DNA of 64,000 nt from Dillenia suffruticosa (taxonomy: Eukaryota; Streptophyta; Magnoliopsida; Dilleniales; Dilleniaceae): positions 17,094,001 through 17,158,000 of the forward strand of contig JAVTVX010000031.1 in the NCBI GenBank assembly GCA_033439265.1, in the 5' to 3' direction. The position numbers and the translations under genes were made by a program. Under the pieces are notes generated by a model. That model was not told the DNA's origin. It searched no databases and saw nothing but the letters and a program-made list of their open reading frames with translations. Position 1 is the first letter of the stretch, and every line of letters begins with the position of its first letter. Below, one piece after another: positions 39,371-50,901 of this stretch.

Positions 39371-40575
39371 GTTTAGGTTATCTTTGGAATCAAATAAAAT
39401 TCACAAAAATTGGGAATTTTAAATTTTTTTTTTGTTATTTTGAATTAGTAAAATGGTGTGTTCAACTTATAAATCATAAAGAAAGTAATAATTCTGAAGA
39501 ACATTAGTGGAGTCAATCACCGCTTATTGTTTGATTAATAAGTATAATATAAATATCAAATTTAGAACTGATCGAAAAATTATTTTAGATGTCTAAAAAT
39601 ATGGATTTCAATTGAATATGCTAATTTACATTTTTTTTAATAAAAAAATTATTTCAGAACGAAATAAATTAAGTAATTTAATTCAACAAAGTTAAATTTC
39701 TTAGGATGATACTGCACAGGGAACCTCTCTAATTAAATTCTACTTTTAGTTTCTTTTGTGAGGTTTTATGGGTAAAATCAAATAATAATAATAATAATAG
39801 TGGAAATTGAATAAGGCCAACCTCCTTGTGTAATCATAAGTCCCTCGCGACATTGACAATAAAACAAAGGGTATTTCTTTTCAAACATGAGGACAAGACA
39901 ATCTGTCGAAAAAAACAAATAAAACATTAATTATGTATTCCAGTTTCATCTTATCACAATCCCAACATATGACTTTAGCATTTGACTTATTAACATCTGA
40001 CCAAGTGACTTTGAAAAAAAAAAAGAAGAAAGAAAAAGGGCTGATATTGTTATCTCTCATTAATTGTATACAAATATTAAAAAAAAAATCAATGGAATCA
40101 ATGGCATGCTGTCACAATCTTATAATAAAAGTCAAATAAAAATGCTCAAATCTTTAATACTAGAAATCACCTTTCTTTGCAAACTTTTCTTAGTAATTAT
40201 TTAAAAGTCACAATTTTTGAATTTTAGTCCATTGTTACTTATACAAACCATGTTTGTATAATTTTTGATAACCAAAATTATTATGTTTTCTACAAAATAT
40301 GTTGGCAAGCTTGTTATTAAGTACAAATTAAAGGACAAAACATTGCACAAATAGTTTACCATTGAAAACTTTCAAGCACAAAGAGGTGTAATTTAATTAT
40401 GATTATGCATGGTATTATGATTATTGTTTGTTTAAAAAATCTTATTTTGGATGGACTCATTTTTATTTTGTTTTTATTATATTAGTAATATTTTTAATTA
40501 AAATAAAAGATTTTTAATTAAAAAATGGAAATTTTCTAGTATATTTGTCACAGGGCTTAATTTCGGGCTCACCCC

Positions 40576-40743
40576 ATTTTTTCCAACGTCGGAGGAGCTT
40601 ATCGAGTCAACCACCGGAAAGAAACACAGGCTAATGCCAACAATCTCTAGCTAGCTCCAACCTCCAGCAGGTCGAAGTTCTCAACCACGCGCAGGAAGAA
40701 TGCCTAAAACCTAATGCACTCCTCCAATGTAGGAAGAAGCCAT
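40576..40743. other. Unassigned spacer between the duplicated copies
   Basis: GC-richer than its surroundings, with 'aacgtcggaggagc' and 'accacgcgcaggaagaatgc'. It could be a degraded coding fragment on either strand, but no family is recognisable. Confidence 0.3.
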
Positions 40744-41204
40744 TCTAGATTCGTAGTCTTACCTCGTTTTTTTTTTTTTTATATAAGAATTTGAATATGA
40801 ACTTATTAGATTGGGGGAGGAAGTTTTTACCATTAAATTGTCCCGTTTGGGAACATTCATAGTCTTACCTCTTAGGTTGTGATTTGCAATTTCTTTTATT
40901 TTTGTCAAAAATACTAATAAATATAATAAATATGTTGACAGACAAACTAAGCAGTATCAACTCCTTTACAATAGACAACTCTTCAAACTCTGAAGTGTTC
41001 GAATTAGTTTTGGCTTCCCTCCCGAGACGATATTAAGAAATTCACTGCATGAGTGATCAGGTTTCCCATCCCCTCCCCCCAAATAATTTAACTCAAAACC
41101 TAGATGAGAAAGGTAGAAGAAATATCCCTTCGCATAATTTTTTATTATTTATCTAAATTAACATTTTAAATGTCATACATACATTCATACATACAACTAT
41201 ACAT

Positions 41205-41290
41205 GCCAATGACTTATAACTTCCCTTTTGTAAAGGTATCAAGTTCAAGCCTCATTTTGTAATAAATAAATAAATAAATAAATAAAATAA
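41205..41290 (+). repeat. SINE-like fragment with (AATA)n tail
   Basis: 'ggtatcaagttcaagcctc' resembles a tRNA-type B box (GGTTCAANCC) and is followed by an (aata)n tail at 41,262-41,290 and by (cata)n. A short non-autonomous retroposon fragment is likely; the 5' end is not clear. Confidence 0.4.
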
Positions 41291-41367
41291 AAAATACATA
41301 CATACATACATAGTTTTGTTGGTAGTTAAAGTGAAAGAGTTCATTACCTGCCAAAGAACATTTTTAC

Positions 41368-42169
41368 GAGATGATCACGGCCATAATTATCTAGAGCAAG
41401 TTTGAGTTAGCGTTTATCTAGACTGCCTTGGTTGACATGGTGCCAAGTATTTCTTACTATTTAGTACCAAGACAAAAGACATCTCACATTTTAGGAACAA
41501 GGAGGGCCTCGTGGGCAATCATGATGTGTGTGACCAGCAAATGGGTGGCCAATCTCTTGGTAGATAAGCAAAGAGCACTTGGAGATATCTCCTTTAAGGT
41601 TGAGACGGTGGCTTCTATCAACTAACATAACTCACGACTTGGTCTGTGTTCTCTTCCTGATGAGATCAATCAAAATCAGGCTTCTGATGCATCAAGACAA
41701 AGGAAACTAAACCAACCTAATTGTCACATGAATGTGCCCTTATTCTTTCTAATTTTGTTGCACTGCATGATTGACCGCCAAGGAAATACAAGTAATTCAA
41801 CTTACCAAATGAGAAATGGACTGTTTTTATGGTTTTATATCGCAGTTTATTAATAAAAGATAAAATTTATTAAATTTAGCAAGATATCTATAAAATCATA
41901 TAATAAAATTAAAGCATACTTATTTGCTAATGGTTCAAATCATGCTGTGCAACTAGTTTGAAGGAATAAGATGAGGGCATATTCATTTTTTTTTACATAA
42001 AAGGAACTCAAAATTTTTAAAAAATATATAATAATATCAATTGGATTATAGTTTATCAACACGATGGCATATTCATATGAGAATGGTTAGCGGAGTTAAA
42101 TAAATTAAAAATATATTTGAACAAAAAAATATATTTATTATTATAATATAAGTCAATTCTACCGGCGTC

Positions 42170-42170
<1 letters not shown>
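41368..42170. repeat. Duplicated block, copy 1
   Basis: Matches 55,212-56,104 over its length, e.g. 'ccataattatcta', 'gtgggcaat', 'aaatgggtggccaatctctt', 'cttggagatatctcct', 'caggcttctgat', 'catcaagaca' and 'aactaaaccaacctaatt'. It contains short open frames, but both copies lack a shared conserved frame, so coding is not supported. Inside this copy a 14-16 bp direct repeat, 'gatg(ag)ggcatattcat', flanks about 85 bp starting with T8 (41,967-42,077), which looks like a small retroposon insertion on the minus strand. Confidence 0.75.

Positions 42171-42173
<3 letters not shown>

Positions 42174-42203
<30 letters not shown>
42174..42203. repeat. (TA)n microsatellite
   Basis: About 15 TA units. 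Confidence 0.95.
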
Positions 42204-42206
<3 letters not shown>

Positions 42207-42577
42207 AAAGAAATCAGCTCCTCCTTTGTTGGTTTCCAAGCAACTGGCTAACAAGTGCCAATAATTTATGTTTATGATCAATTAACTGTAATTAATTTGC
42301 AATACAGCTTAGTCCTCAATGCTTAAAAAAATATGGTTGGATTCCTTGCTTTTTCAAACCTTTAATATATCATTGTAATCTAAGTTTTTCAATAAATAAT
42401 TGCCTCCAAAACGGGACATTATTTCATGGCAATTATGATTTCCACGAGCGACTTCCACCATGAAAAGTTTAACTAATGAATATGTGCTTGGCACTCCAAC
42501 AATCTTTCCATTGCCTAAGCCCAATTCATTATTAGTTGCTAATCCATATTTATTTTTATTACTTAAAATAAAAGGGC

Positions 42578-43409
42578 TGTTGAAACTAAAATTTGATTCC
42601 ATAAATAACTGCTATTCCGACTCGAACAGAGAACCAGTGTCGAGATATTTATCGGATCATCTCAGATAGGAAACCCACAAGAACCTCACTGGGGCAAGCC
42701 CAGCAGGGCCCCAGCAAGGGACTCCAATATTCAAATCAAATAGAGTGATAAAAGAAAAATCGAGAAGTCTAGCCTTATATTATATGTGTAGAATTCGCCG
42801 GTGTGTACTATGTGTAGAGTATTGCACAATAAGTGATGTGTCTTAGAATATATTGTATGCTGCATATGTAATGTCAGGTAATGTATGTATGTAGAGTTAA
42901 GTAATATATTGTGTATGTATAATTTAGTATGGAGGCATGCCAGAATATATAGAATTGAGTATAAAATCGTACCTCTGATGGTATAGATTAGATATGAAGT
43001 CATACCTCTTATGGTGTATAATTAGGTATGAAGTTGTATTTGTTATGGAGAATTGAGTTGCTTTCTTATGGTATATGTAGGGTTGAATGGCTCCTGATGG
43101 GTTGCTTTTACTCTGTTTATATAACCTTTCAAGGGGTGTACAAATTTACTTTTTATTCATATGAGACATTCCAAAATAGTAGAAATTAATCGAAAAAACT
43201 TTTAGAAAATTTAGAATCTCTCAAGATTAAAGAGGTTTAAGATTAAAGAAAATTTTCCTTTCTTATTGAGAATACAAGAGAATTAGAATTCTATAGGGTT
43301 AATGAAGGTTTGAGTTTGTCTGGAATTTCCTTCCTTATTGGATGATTATAAGGGAATTAGGATATCACAGGAATAAGAAAAGTTTTCGCTGTTAAACCTA
43401 ATACCATAA
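42578..43409 (-). repeat. Left LTR (3' LTR in element sense)
   Basis: Begins 'tgttgaaac'. It is collinear with 46,002-46,818 throughout: 'agtgataaaaga', 'taatatattgtgtatg', 'ggagaattgagt', 'tctctcaagattaaa', 'cttattggatgattataa'. About 832 bp. Confidence 0.8.
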
Positions 43410-43539
43410 TTTGCCCCCGCTCCTAATGGCATTTTAAAAAAATGATATTAAGAGCATTAAATGTGAAATGTGCCGGTAATAGATTGAGAGAATTGCTTAA
43501 GAAAAAATTTTGATTCTAGGGTTTGTGAAATTTAAAGGT

Positions 43540-43830
43540 GACCAAGAGGTCGAGAGACCGAGAGGTTGAGTAGTAGGGAGGTTGAATGATCGTAAGGTTA
43601 AGAGACCAAGAGATCGAGTAGTCGGGAGGTTGAATGACCGTGAGGTAGAAACCGAGAGATTAGGTGAATGAGAGGTCGAGAGACCGAGAGATCAAAAAAT
43701 CGGGAGATCGGGTAAACGAAAGGTCAAGAGACTGGAAGGTCAAGAGACCAAGAGGTCTGGTGAACGAGAGGTTGGGAGATCGGGAAGATGGGAGACCAAG
43801 AGGTTTAGTGACCAGGAGGTCAGGTGACCA
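43540..43830. repeat. GA-rich degenerate short tandem repeat in the element interior
   Basis: About 290 bp of imperfect units like 'gagaccgagaggtcgag', 8-16 bp long; similar wording returns near 44,120-44,165. Translation in one plus-strand frame gives a charged repetitive peptide, which is a by-product of the repeat. Confidence 0.7.
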
Positions 43831-44481
43831 AGGTATACTAGAGAAGATGGCTAGGTAAAGTGTATCTAGAGAGATAAAGGATTGATTAGGAGTTTTGATA
43901 GCCGATAGGTCACTTTGTGGGTTTTGTGAAGGGTATTGAATCTCAACTTAAACCTATTATGTAACGAGAATTACTTTCGTAGTAACCGAGAGTGTTTGAT
44001 AGGGTGTTGAAGTGACTAACGAGTCAGAAGAATGAAAGATCGAAAGGTGGTCGAATAAGTAAAGTGTACTAAGAAAGGGTGACTGGGCAATGCAAAGAGA
44101 GGAGTAAGGTAGGGACTGAGAGGTTGAGAGACAAAGAAGTTGAGAGACCGGGAGGTCGATAGACTTAAGTGAGAGTATTTGACCAAACAGTGGCTGAGAG
44201 TACGGAGTGCTTGTGTAATGAAAAGAGAAGTAGAAGATCTGAAAACTGACCTAGAGTTGTAGCTCTCGGTGAGTATGAGAGGCTAGAGACCGACACGATA
44301 GAGAATTTTACTTCCTTCACTATACCATGCAGTGTATAAGAACTTGTGTGAATGAAAAAGAGATTTGTTTATTACCTTTGAATTCTTGTTTCCATATTGA
44401 TCATGTATTGGAGTGACTTAAGCGTTGGGTTGTTGTCACATGCGTTGTAGCAGAGAGAGTATTGGCATCAGAACATAGAGA

Positions 44482-44508
44482 ATATATATATATATATATA
44501 TATATATA
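44482..44508. repeat. (TA)n microsatellite in the element interior
   Basis: About 13 TA units. Confidence 0.95.
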
Positions 44509-44546
44509 CCGAAGCAAATGGTGCAATTGGTATAGAGTAGTACCAA

Positions 44547-44716
44547 GAGAAAGGGAGTTGATTCCATCCGGGCGTCGTGGTAGCATATTAAATAGAAAAT
44601 CGAGAGAAAGAGAATTAAATCCTGTCCAAGCACCGGGATCCATATAATACAAAAAACTGAGAAAAGGGAGTTGAATTCCATCCGAATGCTAATACCCATA
44701 TCATATAGAAAATTGA
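44547..44716. repeat. ~57-bp tandem repeat, three copies
   Basis: Units starting 'gagaaaggga', 'gagagaaaga' and 'gagaaaaggg' (near 44,547, 44,603, 44,660), each running through 'ccatccg' or 'cctgtcc' to a 'catat..atagaaaa' end. Degenerate. Confidence 0.6.
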
Positions 44717-44742
44717 CAAAGTGTGTGTAGAACCTATATGCA

Positions 44743-44950
44743 GCATGAAGCCAAGAGTGGGAGTTAGATCCCATGTCGAATCAGGCATAAAGCCAAAAGT
44801 GGTAGTTAGATCCCGAGATTAATCAGGCATAGAGTCGAGAATGGGAGTTAGATCCAGAGTCAAATTAGGTGTATAGCCGAGAGTGGGAGGTAGCTCCCAA
44901 GATGAATCAAGCATATAGCTGAGAATGGGCCGTGTCTATCCTGTCGGGTG
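44743..44950. repeat. 42-bp tandem repeat, five copies
   Basis: Units beginning 'gcat(g/a)aagcc' start at 44,743, 44,785, 44,827, 44,869 and 44,911, an exact 42-bp step, each with 'gagtgggagttagatccc' or a close variant. Such arrays are usual in the non-coding part of Tat-type elements. Confidence 0.85.
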
Positions 44951-46001
44951 CCAAGACCTGTATTGACAACACTTTTCAAGGCGTAAAGCTAAGAGAATGG
45001 GCCTGCAAAAGAGATAGAGTAATAGACTGGACCCTTGTGAGTACAAAGACCTGAATCTTGGTTAGTCAAAGATGTAATGAAAAAGTAACAGAATACGTAG
45101 AAAATTGACAAAGCAATAGTAGGTAGTGAACACAAATTGTCGAGAGAATACCCATGTAAGGTTGAGAGATTGGCCTGCAAGAGAAAGAGAGGGTGACAGA
45201 CTAGAGTTTTATGGGTGCAAGAGCCTAAGTTTCACGGTTGATCCAAATGTAATGAAAAAGTTACGGAGTGAGTAGAGATATTAGTATCCTAGTGGTCGTA
45301 AAGAAAAATTCCAAATTGAGCCAACCAACTGAAAATGCTAAAAGATTGATAGAATAGTAACAAGCAATGGATAAGAATTATTAAATAGGGGCTTTCGATG
45401 GATTCGGATCACAGTTGGTCACTCCAGTGTCATGAGAATGTTGCCTTCCAAAGTTGCTGACTATTGGGTGTAAAGGTCAAGTCTCACAATTGCTCAACAG
45501 AATCGGATTCGGGAGTAACTCAACAAGATTGATCTTCTTAGTTTCCCGACAAAGGGGTATTCCTAAATGCGTTATCATCGGCTGAAAATTGTTTTTGATT
45601 GTTACTCAGCCGACATAATCAAAATGTTACAAAAAAGAGTCAAAGTATGTAAAATAAAGATATTACTAGTATGATAATCATATGACAAGATCCAAGATTA
45701 GAATGACTAGTTAAGAGTATTAAAATATTGTCAAAGTAATAATAGGCTGTGAGTAGATATTATTGAACTGAGACATTCGATAGATCCGAATCACAGTTGT
45801 GCACCAAGAGGAGTCCTAGATCAAGCTGTTGGTGCCGAGTAAGGCAAAAAGTTAAACTTTCGTCCCCGCTTTGTAGATGGCTTTAGAGGTATCGTCTCCA
45901 TTTTTTTTCTTTGGTGGAATGGTGCTAGGAGAGAGGAAATAAAGAAGAGCATGAAATTTTTATAGCTAGTCGGTCAATCTTTCCTATGGACAGCACTAAT
46001 G

Positions 46002-46818
46002 TGTTGAAACCAAAATTTGACTCTACAGATAACTATTCTTCCGACTTGAACAGGGAACCTATGTCAAGGTATACACTAGATCTTCTCATATAGGAAACCT
46101 GAAAGAACCCTGTCAGGGCTAGCTCGGTCGGGGAACTTTGACACTGAAGTCAAATAGAGTGATAAAAGAAAGACCAAGGAGTCTCAGATATAATCTTATG
46201 TTATGTGTGTAAAATTTATCTCCATGTGTATTGTGTGTGAAGTATTATACAATAAGTGTTGTGTATAAGATCATATTGTATGTTGCATATATAATGCTAG
46301 GTGATGTATATACATAGAGTTAAGTAATATATTGTGTATGCATAATTGAGTATGGAGCTATGCCGGAATGTATAGAATCATGCATGAAATCGTACATCTA
46401 ATAGAATAGAATTGGGTATGAAGTCATAAATCTCATGGTGTATAACTGGGCATGAAGTCAACATCTCTTGTGGAGAATTGAGTAGCCTTCTTGTGATATA
46501 TGTTAAGTAGAATGTGTCTAGATAAATTGTCTTTACTCTGTATATGCAGAAAATCTTATTTTCCTTTTTTATAAGATCTTCCAAAATAAAAGCAATTAAA
46601 GTAAGACTTTTAAAAGATTTAAAATCTCTCAAGATTAAAAAAGATTTAAAATTTAAGAAAGATTTCATTTCTTATTGAAAATACAAGAGAATTAAAATCT
46701 TATAAAGTTAAGAAAGATTTGAAATTGTTAGAGATTTTCTTTCTTATTGGATGATTATAAAAGAATTAAAATCTCACAAAAATAAGGAAAGTTTACGATA
46801 TTAAACCTGGCACCATCA
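46002..46818 (-). repeat. Right LTR (5' LTR in element sense)
   Basis: Begins 'tgttgaaac', ends 'ggcaccatca'; about 817 bp and collinear with the left LTR. It is followed by AGTGT at 46,819-46,823 and then by host sequence matching copy A from 38,705. Confidence 0.8.
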
Positions 46819-48233
46819 AGTGTGAATGAAAGATCATTATTGTTATCATTGTTTTAAGGATCATCGGTTATTATAAAATATTCTATTTGAGTTATAATTA
46901 TTGTATTTGAAAGGAATTGATCACCACAACTTTATAATATTTAAAACTTATAAAATCTTTTGTGACTTGAATTGTGATAAGTCTATTAATCCATAGTCTT
47001 TGTGTTTTCACGATCCATATAATACATTCCATCGACAAACCCACAAATTGTTATTCTTCCGTTTTGTATTTTTTTCCGAGCAGCGATTTTCTACAATTAC
47101 CATGAGTATTGATATCATAAAGTTGCTTAACGTTAAATCTTCATTCAACAATTATTATGTCGAGAGAGACAAGATACTAAAAATCATATGTGCTCATTAG
47201 ATTTTGTTTTAAAGGTCACAAATCAGATCTAATGATTATAAATTATATAAGTATTAATATTCATAAGATTGTAGAGGGACTCTCAAAGGAAAGTTATGTA
47301 TTAAATCTACGTCTTGATCAATTTTGTTAAGTAGAGACAATTTTGCGAACTTTGGCTTGCAAGTGGGATCTTATTCTTATTTTTATTTAGCTGATTGTAA
47401 GAATTTAGTTGCTAAGGTATTCAAATGTTGCTCAATTTTTGGACAACATTAGGAACAACCTCGGAGATTCAAATCCACGAAGTTAAAAGGGTATGGGCAA
47501 TATTTGGAATCAAATAAAATTCACAAAAATTGGGAATTTTAATTTTAATTTTTTGTTATTTTGAATTAATATAACGGTGCAGAGTTCATTTTATAAATCA
47601 TAAAAAAAGGATTAATTTTGAAGAACGTTAGTAGAGTCGACACCGGTAGTTGTTTGATTAAAAAGTATAATATAAATAACAAATTTAGAACCGATCGAAA
47701 GATTATTTCAGAATGAAGTAAATTAAGTAATTTAATTCAACTATGTTAAATTTCTTAAGATGATACTGCAAAGGGAACCTTTTAGTTTCTTTTGTAAGGT
47801 TTTATGGGTAAAATCAAAAGATGATGATGATGATGGTAATAGTAAAACTTGAACAAGGCCAACCTCTGTGTAATTATAAGTCACTCGTGACATTGGCAAT
47901 AAGACAAAGGGTATTTTCTCAAATACGAGGACCAGAAAATGTGTCCCAGAAAACAAATAAAACATTAATAATGCATTATGGCTTCATCTTACTGCAATCT
48001 CAACATATGGCTTTAACATTTGACTTATTAATGTCTGACCAAGTAATAAGCATTTAATCTATATAATGTGAACTAAAAAAAAAAGAAAAGAAAAAAGGGT
48101 TGATATTTTTATCTTTCATTAATTATATATTCTATATTTATCTCCCAAACGATAAACTCCGAAAATTTAAAATTAAAATTCAGATTATTGTTATATTAAT
48201 TATTTACGTGTATTAAAAAATTTAAATTAACAT

Positions 48234-48410
48234 CTGGTTGGTCTAGTGATTAACCACTTGTATAGTTTAAATAAGATTTTAAATTTAAGTTTGTATATGG
48301 TAAAAATAGATACTAGAAAAGTTTTATCGGTGTAACGCGAATCGAATCTAATTTAATAAGATTAAATGTAATTATAAGATACATTAGTTTATTAAAAAAA
48401 ATTAAAAAAT
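48234..48410 (+). repeat. tRNA-derived SINE-like copy
   Basis: 'ggttggtctagtgattaacc' resembles a tRNA-type A box. A weak B-box-like 'cgaatcgaatc' lies about 100 bp on, and the copy ends in an A-rich tail. The sequence is absent from the matching place in copy A (near 40,080). It shares layout with copies at 54,774, 55,830, 58,895, 60,395 and 61,805. Confidence 0.55.
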
Positions 48411-48569
48411 CTTGGGACAAACAAGTCAACAACCCTCCGTGTACTTAAGAAATTCAACAAGTTAGAATTCAATGAAATCTATGGCTTGCGGTCGTAATCT
48501 TATTATAAAAGTCAAAAAAATGTTAAAATCTTTAATTCTAGAAGTCACCTATTTTGTAAACTTTTCTTA

Positions 48570-49312
48570 AAGGATGTTTGACAGAATATTTTTTCTCCTT
48601 ATTTCTTTCTTTTAAGAGAAATAAAAATTAATTTCTTTTAAAATAAAATTAAAAATTATTTAACATTTTTAATTTTAAAAAATACTTTTATACTCATTTT
48701 TATAAATAAGTTATTTGACAAAATTTTTTTTATAAAGTCTATTTTTAATAAAATTATCATAAATGGTACACATATAAAATATAATTTTTCTTTTTACCAT
48801 CGATTGATTAAAATTCATATATCTATATGTTAAAAATAAAATATATAAGTACTAATAATTAAAATAAAAATAAATTAATTATTTTTCTAAACTATTAAAA
48901 TCAAACAATTATAAATATAAAATTATTTTTATATAACATAAGGAATTAAGAAATTCAAAAATAATATAAATCATATATTTATGAATACCTAAATCATATA
49001 AATGGAATAAAAAAATATTTATAAACATATTTGTAATTTATAAAAAAAATATTTAAATCCATCCAAATCATTAACATTTATGAATACATTTATGATATAA
49101 ATATATTTAAAAATTTATATCATTCAAATGAACATATAAATTAAATAAAAAAATATGATTATGAAAAAACTATAGTAATATAAAAAAGAAAAGAAAAATC
49201 TCTTTTTAATACTTTTTCCTTTAAAACTATTTTTTCTATTTCTTGGAGAAACGGACTTCTACTTATAAAAAGAAGAGAAATTGAAAAAAAAAAAAACTTA
49301 TCAAACCGACAT
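48570..49312. mobile_element. 743-bp terminal-inverted-repeat element (MITE-like)
   Basis: The left end 'aaggatgtttgacag' and the reverse of the right end 'aatgtcggtttgata' are imperfect inverted repeats. The insert is flanked by TTA (48,567-48,569 and 49,313-49,315). Copy A has the uninterrupted site near 40,190, with one TTA between 'cttttc' and 'gtaattatttaaaa'. The interior is very AT-rich with no transposase. A 3-bp TTA target suggests the PIF/Harbinger group, but the inverted-repeat sequence alone does not decide this. Confidence 0.65.
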
Positions 49313-49329
49313 TTACTAATTATTTAAAA

Positions 49330-49864
49330 CAACAATTATTATCTTCCCAAAAATACATAGGCTCATTTTTTTCCGAAATTAAAAAAAAATCATTTTTAAA
49401 TAGTGATAATAAATTTTCTTTTTTTTTTGGTAAGTTTTTTATCAAATATGAGTTCTAGCACCTAAATTTATCTAGCAAAAAAAAATATTTTAAATTTTAA
49501 TATGAAACATTCATTATTTTCCAATTGCCTTTGATGATGGTACGTAAGTGGAAAGAGCAACTTCAATCCCTAATTTGATCAGTACAAATCTCCAAAATAT
49601 GCGTCTTGTGACCTAAACCTTACTCATCTATGAATTTTCTTGGTGTTTCTTGGTGGGTCGGCAACCACAACACATTTTGTTTTTAGTGTCATCAAGTAAT
49701 TTTTTATTGATCAATATCTAAAATTATAATTTAATTAATTTATTTTGAGTCACGATCAAATTTATTTTTAAAAAAAAAAGAAATTTAATATAATTTATTT
49801 TATTTTTAAAATTTAAATCCAATGTAAACCCTCCGCCAATGCAGCCACAACTTCCCTCCCCCAC

Positions 49865-49899
<35 letters not shown>

Positions 49900-50650
49900 G
49901 CGCACGCGCGCGCGCATCATCTCTGAATTTTGTGGGTAGGTCGGCAGCCACCGTCTCCCTCCCTCCCACACGCGCACACGCACACGCACACCAGATTAGA
50001 ATTTGACTCCTTTTACGGCGTCCCTAAAATGCCGTTGACAGGCCTTGGCGGAATGATTAAGTAGATATCACGACTCCGAATGCATCATGCAATGCAAAGC
50101 ATTTCGTATACGAAATTATACATTTTCAGTGTCTTGGTGGATGCTAATTTTGACTCTATAATATGCTATTTCTCCTCTTTTTGTGTTGTATATGAAATTA
50201 AATCTTATTTATGTAAATAATATAGACTTTTAAAATGTGCATAATAATTTACAAAATTTTGTATCTTTTCCGTTTCATTTCCGGTATTATTTAAAATTAT
50301 ATAAAAATACAATGATTAAACAACAGTAATTTTAAAAAATGAAAATTTATTTTTATTATGTTATAGTTGAACATTTAGTTAAGATAATAAGAAATAATTG
50401 TAAAGTTCAGAAAAAATTAATGTTTCCTTAATTTTTTTAAATGGCACTTGAATTAAAATAAAAAAGACACTTGAAATAAAGTTGAGAGAGTATAAGAATA
50501 TATTAGATTTAAAATTCGAGTAATCTCATCTGAATTTTTCCTTTCATCATTGATCATAATGTGATTACAGTAATAATGCATGAGTTGACTAAATGATGTT
50601 TCTTGTACTTAAAAAAAATTGTTGATAACCCGAATTATTATGACTTTATA
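49330..50650. other. Extra 1.3-kb intergenic sequence in copy B
   Basis: Has no counterpart in copy A, which passes from about 40,205 to 40,215 at this point. AT-rich except for the C/CT/CG/CA stretch at 49,857-49,992. Near 50,042 'ggccttggcggaatgattaa' recalls the first half of a tRNA-Leu, but no matching acceptor or T arm follows. No gene is seen. Confidence 0.5.
49857..49992. repeat. Compound C-run / (CT)n / (CG)n / (CA)n tract
   Basis: In order: a run of 11 C within 'ccctcccccacccc...', (CT)n to about 49,899, 'cgcgcacgcgcgcgcgc' at 49,899-49,916, then 'cacacgcgcacacgcac' at 49,967-49,992. Strand-asymmetric and alternating purine-pyrimidine parts stand side by side. Confidence 0.9.
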
Positions 50651-50659
50651 CCAAAAAAA

Positions 50660-50820
50660 TTGTTACCGATACAAACTATTTTTGTATAATTTTTTATAAC
50701 CCAAAATTATTCTGGTTTGCACAAAATTTGTTGGCATGCTTGTTAATAAGTACAAATTAAAGGGCAAGACATTGGACAAATAGTTGACCATTGAGAACTT
50801 TCAAGCACCACCCTCAAAGA

Positions 50821-50863
<43 letters not shown>

Positions 50864-50901
50864 GTTTGGAGAACACTTTTCCTGCATCACCTTCTACAAC
50901 C
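50660..50901 (+). promoter_or_regulatory. LecRK upstream region with (CT)n leader
   Basis: 50,660-50,808 is conserved with copy A (40,215-40,390), including 'aagtacaaattaaag' and 'gagaactttcaagcac', so it may hold the core promoter. A (CT)n run at 50,824-50,862 lies about 40 bp before the start codon and is a common feature of plant 5' leaders. No clear TATA box was found. Confidence 0.5.

Larger units (their letters stand above)
38020..40575. repeat. Segmental duplication copy A (gene-less twin of the LecRK locus)
   Basis: Collinear with copy B: 38,020-38,260 matches 40,744-41,050; 38,300-38,699 matches 42,240-42,572; 38,705-40,140 matches 46,824-48,540 apart from inserted sequence; 40,215-40,390 matches 50,660-50,808, the sequence directly upstream of the receptor kinase; 40,475-40,575 matches 53,800-53,870 and 54,165-54,180, just downstream of it. 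The kinase gene is absent: upstream and downstream flanks are separated by only about 85 bp (40,390-40,475). No coding remains of the kinase are seen here. Confidence 0.85.
42578..46818 (-). mobile_element. Non-coding LTR element (Tat-related), whole-looking ends
   Basis: Two direct LTRs bound about 2.6 kb of interior that shows no gag or pol domain, so it is a non-autonomous element. Both LTR ends are TG/CA-like. A 5-bp target duplication, AGTGT, follows the right LTR, with a diverged partner before the left one. Copy A of the segmental duplication keeps the empty site, with a single AGTGT at 38,700-38,704. Next to the right LTR the minus strand reads 'gtgctgtcc', like the primer-binding region of Tat-type elements ('ggcgccgtc'), so the element probably lies on the minus strand. 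The LTRs are clearly diverged from each other (many differences, mostly transitions), indicating an old insertion. The interior is made of tandem repeats. Confidence 0.8.

Noticed and set aside
41428-41625. 65-residue open frame in the duplicated block
   Set aside because: The homologous block at 55,270-55,460 does not preserve this frame, so it is not under coding constraint.
43664-43858. 64-residue open frame with Arg/Asp/Glu repeats
   Set aside because: A by-product of GA-rich tandem repeats in the LTR element interior.
50038-50110. tRNA-Leu gene
   Set aside because: 'ggccttggcggaatgattaa' resembles the start of tRNA-Leu, but the anticodon arm, T arm and matching acceptor strand are not found.
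50791-50901. Upstream in-frame start for the LecRK protein
   Set aside because: It would place a repetitive Ser-Leu run in front of a normal signal peptide. The ATG at 50,902 has the better context and family length.
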